Source: Pseudoalteromonas sp. CO133X (GTDB taxonomy: Bacteria > Pseudomonadota > Gammaproteobacteria > Enterobacterales > Alteromonadaceae). Taken from it: 64,000 nucleotides of DNA. The notes under the pieces are model-generated. The model ran no database searches. It saw only the letters and a program-made list of their open reading frames with translations, and was not told the origin of the DNA. Both the position numbers and the translations under genes were made by a program. This document shows positions 59,949 to 64,000 of the stretch, one piece after another (positions within the stretch are counted from its first letter, which is position 1; each line of letters starts with the position of its first letter). The stretch is from contig SGPE01000029.1 in NCBI GenBank assembly GCA_004208945.1, positions 1 to 64,000 of the forward strand, in the 5' to 3' direction.

Positions 59949-60842
59949 ATGTTTAAAGTGACCACCCCACAAAGCAGCGAAGATTGGCAAGCGTATTATT
60001 CATTGCGTTGGCAGGTTTTAAGAGCGCCATGGGGCGAGCCGCGCGGTTCTGAACAGGATGATTTAGAACAAGACGCAGAGCACCGCTTTATCAAAAATAA
60101 TGATGGTGAAGTATTAGGTGTGGCACGCCTTCACTTTAATAATCATCAGCAAGCGCAAGTACGTTACATGGCGGTAGCCGAAGGTAACCGCAATCAGCAT
60201 ATTGGTAGCCGTTTATTACATGAATTAGAAAAAATCGCATGGACTCAAGATGCCGATGAGCTCGTGTTGTTTGCTCGTGAGCGAGCTCTTGATTTCTATA
60301 AGCGTCATGGCTATGAGTTAAAAGAAAAAGCGCATTTAGCTTATGATGACGTACAGCACTGGAAAATGGTTAAACAAAAACCTTCTGAACCAGGCTGGTT
60401 CCGCCACCCAAACTGGACACAAGTACTACAAAATACATGGCGTGAATCAATTCCAATTAGTGATGCGATGGGTATTAAAGTTGAAAGTTATACTGATTGG
60501 CAGTTTACTACCCGCGCTGATTTAGATGCGAACTTAAACCTTCACAACACTATGTTTGCTGGCTCTATTTATAGCTTAGCTACCTTAACAGGGTGGGGAG
60601 CAACTTACCTTGCGCTGAAAGAAGCAGGTCTTGAAGGAAATATCGTGTTAGCTGATGCTAACATTAAATACTTAAAACCACTTAATACCGACCCTCGAGG
60701 TTGTGTTGATGTGAAAACTTGTAAAGGTAACCTTAGCGAACTGGAAACAAAAGGCAAAACCAGTTATGTAGTGCCTGTCACTATATTTGATGGCAACGAC
60801 GTTGTTGCAGAGTTTGAAGGGGTGTTTGTTGTGGTTATGTAG
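59949..60842 (+). CDS. Bifunctional GNAT acetyltransferase and hotdog thioesterase
   Basis: 297 residues. An N-terminal GNAT domain (about 1-145) has the acetyl-CoA motif YMAVAEGNRNQHIGSRLL and ERALDFYKRHGYE. It is fused to a YiiD-C-type hotdog domain (about 155-297; NLHNTMFAGSIYSLATLTGWG, VLADANIKYLKPL). Such fusions are common in Gammaproteobacteria (YiiD). Substrates unknown. Confidence 0.9.
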   Translation: MFKVTTPQSSEDWQAYYSLRWQVLRAPWGEPRGSEQDDLEQDAEHRFIKNNDGEVLGVARLHFNNHQQAQVRYMAVAEGNRNQHIGSRLLHELEKIAWTQDADELVLFARERALDFYKRHGYELKEKAHLAYDDVQHWKMVKQKPSEPGWFRHPNWTQVLQNTWRESIPISDAMGIKVESYTDWQFTTRADLDANLNLHNTMFAGSIYSLATLTGWGATYLALKEAGLEGNIVLADANIKYLKPLNTDPRGCVDVKTCKGNLSELETKGKTSYVVPVTIFDGNDVVAEFEGVFVVVM

Positions 60843-60929
60843 CATTAGTTGATTTTATGTTGATCTCTTAGATTTCTTGGCTATAGTTTAAGTTCCGATT
60901 ATGGATACATTGAAATAGGGATTGATATT

Positions 60930-62063
60930 ATGTATAAATTTATTATCTGCTTAGTTTTGCTAAGCGTGTCAGGGAAAGCATTTAGTCAGGATTTTAAGGC
61001 TAGGATCTGTAAAGACTGTACTTATTCAGAAGCTAAAGAAATTGCGAAAAAGTTAAAGCCAAAACTTGTATGCCAGCAAGTTGGTAGAAATCCTAATCCT
61101 GTATTTGGAAGTGAAGAGCAATGCTATTCAACAACAAATAAAGTATTAGTGGTTAACCAAGCTACCCGTGAAATATTCGGTTTTTATAATGAGCATAGTA
61201 ATCAAGGTACACCGCGTTACAATATGTCAAATACACTTAGAGATATGAGTAGCTACCCTACAGCAGTTGATACTTTGATTAATGACGTACTAGATACATA
61301 TGCTCAGCTAGATGAGATCGCAGCGCAAGTTACAGCTGACTTTAATCAAGGGACGATGCCAAGTAGTACAGAAAAATTAAAATTCAATACATACAGTACT
61401 GCTAACACAACAAATGCGACTTGTGATAATGCGCCTGAGGCTAAAGCTATGAATGCGATGCTTGACGGACGAAATATGGCGAATGTTCAAAACCGTGCAC
61501 AAGAATACGCAAGGCAAAAACAATTAGATACTCGCTCATTTCATAAGACACGCTTCACTGGAGTTAATTTTGGGGTTAGCGCAGGAGGTGTTTCTGTTGG
61601 TGGGACTTGGGAGTATGTCCCTGAAAATAGAACTGTCATTCAAAATTTTACACTAAATACTAAAAATACTGACGTGCCAGTAAACTATCCGCGAAATCAA
61701 GTTGCCTATGAATTAAGTTTAGATAGTGCTGGATTTATCGGGATTGAACTTAATAAAAATGCCACCATACTCGACGGTATATCTCTAGGTGTATTGAAGC
61801 AAGTTAATTTCTCTGTTTCACAAATTTCAAACTGCTTAGCTGAGTTGTTTGACAAAAAATTTCCAAAGTCAATAAGTAGTCCTGGAGGTGGTGCCATAGG
61901 TACTCCTGCAGGATCAGGAAGTGCACCTTTAGGTTGGGGAAATATACCAGTTGTAAGAGGTGGTGGTAGATTAGGCACTTCTGGAGGTGGCGGCACGTGT
62001 ACCCACCACTATTATGATCATCATGGCCATCCAATGGCGAGCATCCAGGGGGCATGCCCTTAA
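60930..62063 (+). CDS. Secreted protein of unknown function with Gly-rich and His-rich C-terminus
   Basis: 377 residues. Signal peptide about 1-19 (VSGKAFSQ). Residues 25-75 contain paired cysteines (RICKDCTYSEA; LVCQQV; EEQCYST). A middle section is mixed, with two Gly-Val strands (GVNFGVSAGGVSVGGTWEYVPE). From about 310 the sequence becomes Gly/Pro/Ser-rich and ends in HHYYDHHGHP within a C...C pair. No family recognised. The His cluster could bind a metal, which is inference. Confidence 0.8.
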   Translation: MYKFIICLVLLSVSGKAFSQDFKARICKDCTYSEAKEIAKKLKPKLVCQQVGRNPNPVFGSEEQCYSTTNKVLVVNQATREIFGFYNEHSNQGTPRYNMSNTLRDMSSYPTAVDTLINDVLDTYAQLDEIAAQVTADFNQGTMPSSTEKLKFNTYSTANTTNATCDNAPEAKAMNAMLDGRNMANVQNRAQEYARQKQLDTRSFHKTRFTGVNFGVSAGGVSVGGTWEYVPENRTVIQNFTLNTKNTDVPVNYPRNQVAYELSLDSAGFIGIELNKNATILDGISLGVLKQVNFSVSQISNCLAELFDKKFPKSISSPGGGAIGTPAGSGSAPLGWGNIPVVRGGGRLGTSGGGGTCTHHYYDHHGHPMASIQGACP

Positions 62064-62088
62064 CTTATAGTTAACTAAGCTAAAATGT

Positions 62089-62123
62089 AAAAGCACTAAA
62101 CGTAGAATTGTTTAGTGCTTTTT
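62089..62123. terminator. Bidirectional terminator between secreted unknown and pldA
   Basis: 11-bp stem AAGCACTAAAC/GTTTAGTGCTT with an 8-nt loop, T5 on the plus strand and an A-rich flank on the other side, so it can serve both convergent genes. Confidence 0.8.
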
Positions 62124-62170
62124 GCTTCTCACTTAAAATCAACTAAATTAATACAACCTAAAAATGAAAC

Positions 62171-63208
62171 TTAAAGTAAGTCAGTTAACAGAATACCCAC
62201 ACCAAAGCGTTCAATATCAGCGTTGTAATCAATCAAACTCTCACCATAACCATTAAAGTACTGTGCGTAACCTCGTAACCTGCCCCAAAGAGGGAAAGAC
62301 CAATCTAATTGGATTGCACCACGGTTATCTGAATTTAAGTTATTACGAGTCATAAAGCTGAATTCATGTTCGTTATAACGATAAGCGCCAGAAAACTCAA
62401 AGTACCCCATGTATTTATAGATATCAGGGTTGTCATCACCACTGGCTTCTAGCTCATCTTCTTTTTCATCTTCTGGGATGCGGTACCAAGGTTTAAAGCT
62501 AAACACAAAACCATCTTTTTCCCATAAAAAGTCTGCATAAATGCGATTCCATGAACGAGAATTCGGTTGGCTTCGGCCATTTGATTGATGTGATGCACCA
62601 ATCGCAATTGCCATTTCATCTCCCCATAAGACATTTTCTTCATCAAGGTAGTTTATCCAGAATACCTCTGGCTCATAGTTGGTTTCACGAAATGGTGAAG
62701 AGATATCTTTGTTGTAAAACTGCCAAAACGACTGCATCGTAAACGCAAAGTACACACCTTGATCTTTATCTGAGAAGCCTTCAAAGATAGGTACCTTAAT
62801 TGACAGCTGATATTTTACTTCGAGGTTGTCGAGTGGCTCACCATTTGTTTCTTCTGCTAGATCTTTTAAACCGTCAAAAGGGCGAGTATTTGGATGCGAT
62901 ACGTAAGACAGTGGCAGGATATAGTTACGTTTATGTGGCGTGATTACATTGCGGTTTTTTTTACTTACTTCTTCGCGTGCTTTTCGTTTATCAAGTGCTG
63001 TAAGTTTTTTACTTTCATCTAAATCAGAGCATTTTTTTCGAAGCTCTTCGAGCGTTTGTTTACCGTCACCACCAATCGCTTCATTTAAAATACATTGTTT
63101 TACTAATTCGAGCGCGTCATCTTGTTCATTGGTTTTTGTTTCTTCTGTCTGCGCCATAACAGGTACAGAAAATAAACTAGCGACAGCTAGCCACGTGCGC
63201 CATCCCAT
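62171..63208 (-). CDS. pldA: Outer-membrane phospholipase A1
   Basis: 345 residues from ATG 63208 (AAGGAAAT upstream). The longer frame to 63319 lacks a ribosome site and would bury the signal peptide. Catalytic block HQSNGRSQPNSRSWNR: His207, Ser209 and Asn221, with the same spacing as E. coli His142, Ser144 and Asn156. Barrel strands follow to the end. The N-terminal ~70 charged residues after the signal are longer than in E. coli. The dimeric enzyme hydrolyses phospholipids misplaced in the outer leaflet. Confidence 0.95.
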   Translation of the reverse strand: MGWRTWLAVASLFSVPVMAQTEETKTNEQDDALELVKQCILNEAIGGDGKQTLEELRKKCSDLDESKKLTALDKRKAREEVSKKNRNVITPHKRNYILPLSYVSHPNTRPFDGLKDLAEETNGEPLDNLEVKYQLSIKVPIFEGFSDKDQGVYFAFTMQSFWQFYNKDISSPFRETNYEPEVFWINYLDEENVLWGDEMAIAIGASHQSNGRSQPNSRSWNRIYADFLWEKDGFVFSFKPWYRIPEDEKEDELEASGDDNPDIYKYMGYFEFSGAYRYNEHEFSFMTRNNLNSDNRGAIQLDWSFPLWGRLRGYAQYFNGYGESLIDYNADIERFGVGILLTDLL

Positions 63209-63384
63209 TGCGATTTCCTTATTGAATAGAGGTGAAGTTAAGATAAGTATAACGATTTTTACATAAGTAACCGTGAACTTGTACTGAATTGTTAAATTTT
63301 TAGGTAAATAGAGCCCCAAGCGAAACTTGGGACTCTGCTGTTACGGCCTAAGCCGTGACTCTCACGCAATGAGAAGGGGTGAGC

Positions 63385-64000
63385 TTATAGCTCAAATACG
63401 TTGGTAAAAAACTTATATAATTCGGTGCCTTGATTCACGCTTGCTGAAGCAAAATGTAAAATGGCTATTGCATCTTTATCAAAACTGAGTGTTTGTAATG
63501 GTTGTTCTGATAGGTAGCGCTCCATTCTTAAAATATGGGCTATAGGTTCACCTGCTTTAATATGGCCACCCAGTGGCGCTAGGTACTCCACCATGCCGCC
63601 CATGGGAGCGTAGTAAGCAATATAATCTTTAAGCATACAGGCATAACGTGTCATCGCTTTGGGTTGATACGCTGCATCAACTAATACCTTTTTGTGGTTG
63701 AGGTAACTTAAAATGCTATTTGCATCTTCAAGAGCTGCACTTAAATCGATTTTTTCTTGGCTACCTAGCTCAACGGTGAATGCCTCGACTTGGACAGCGA
63801 ATTCACGGCCTTGTTTGCCAAGCTCTTCAGATAACGACCACCATGGACAGAAACTCGCTTCATCCATCGCGCCATCAAAATCATTCGGGATCAATAACAC
63901 ATGCTCTATGTTGAAATAGCGCGCGCTGTCTTTGGCGTATTCAGGGCAATATAAGTGCTGACTTGAGATAGGCCCAGTGTGAAGGTCTAAAACAATATCA
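63385..64000 (-). CDS. Succinylglutamate desuccinylase/aspartoacylase family protein (5' part outside window)
   Basis: The frame is open from 63999 (first full codon) to the stop at 63385, about 205 residues, so the gene runs off the right edge. The visible part starts DIVLDLHTG, the Asp-x-His-Thr-Gly motif of the AstE/AspA zinc deacylases. PWWS, HKKVLVDAAYQPKA and a C-terminal beta-sandwich-like GGMVEYLAPLGGHIKAGEPIAHIL follow. The zinc-binding HG/E motif should lie upstream. It probably removes an acyl group from an amino acid. Specificity cannot be told. Confidence 0.85.
   Translation of the reverse strand, partial: DIVLDLHTGPISSQHLYCPEYAKDSARYFNIEHVLLIPNDFDGAMDEASFCPWWSLSEELGKQGREFAVQVEAFTVELGSQEKIDLSAALEDANSILSYLNHKKVLVDAAYQPKAMTRYACMLKDYIAYYAPMGGMVEYLAPLGGHIKAGEPIAHILRMERYLSEQPLQTLSFDKDAIAILHFASASVNQGTELYKFFTNVFEL

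Noticed and set aside
63313..63335. Terminator for the AstE/AspA-family gene
   Set aside because: A CCCAAG/CTTGGG hairpin is present but the following U tract is weak, so I do not list it as a terminator.

Overview
The window reads as chromosomal DNA from a marine gammaproteobacterium of the order Alteromonadales, most like Pseudoalteromonas. The basis is moderate-to-low GC, the family content (CheV, NtrBC/GlnA, a PldA with a long N-terminal extension, large TonB-dependent receptors, S9 peptidase, EVE protein, DUF2959, DUF4097) and the protein-level character of the housekeeping genes. The genus is inferred from recall, not from a search. I see no integrase, transposase, prophage, IS element or CRISPR array.

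Layout. 1-490: an initiator tRNA gene followed by three tandem degenerate copies of its 3' half, each followed by its own small terminator. 739-8704: TRIC-type channel, comM, an orphan OmpR-type regulator, a secreted S9 peptidase, a CNNM/CBS membrane protein and a REC-EAL phosphodiesterase. 8875-18739: membrane M50 protease, short-chain fatty acid transporter, cheV, K+ channel with RCK domain, an alpha/beta-hydrolase-like protein, EVE protein, tesB and plsB. 18942-24178: a complete S10 ribosomal protein operon (rpsJ to rpsQ) with promoter, attenuator-like leader and terminator. It is cut off from both the str and the spc operon.

24779-34427: the most accessory-looking region. It has two paralogous TonB-dependent receptors, a TonB/TolA-like protein with an unusual C-terminus, a small protein, a compact protein with GT29 sialyltransferase motifs, and a secreted multidomain endonuclease I. 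34687-39023: cysJ-cysI-cysH for assimilatory sulfate reduction. 39126-46875: periplasmic solute-binding protein, a DUF4124 gene broken by an in-frame TAG, a lipoprotein with a strictly alternating 18-residue repeat, acnA and several small unknowns. 46872-51978: CNB-domain protein and the nitrogen cluster glnG-glnL-DUF4124-glnA. Upstream of glnA a sigma-54 promoter and an NtrC site can be read directly. 52487-64000: typA, MBL-fold lipoprotein, DUF2959, YihY, proline iminopeptidase, dtd, spermidine synthase-like protein, GNAT-thioesterase fusion, a secreted unknown, pldA, and an AstE/AspA-type deacylase running off the right edge.

Most of the window is ordinary core genome. I found no complete novel defence or biosynthetic system. 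The observations best worth following are the tRNA-tail/terminator array, the 24.8-34.4 kb receptor/TonB-like/GT29-like/nuclease neighbourhood, the alternating-repeat DUF4097 lipoprotein, the nonsense-interrupted DUF4124 gene and the isolated S10 operon.
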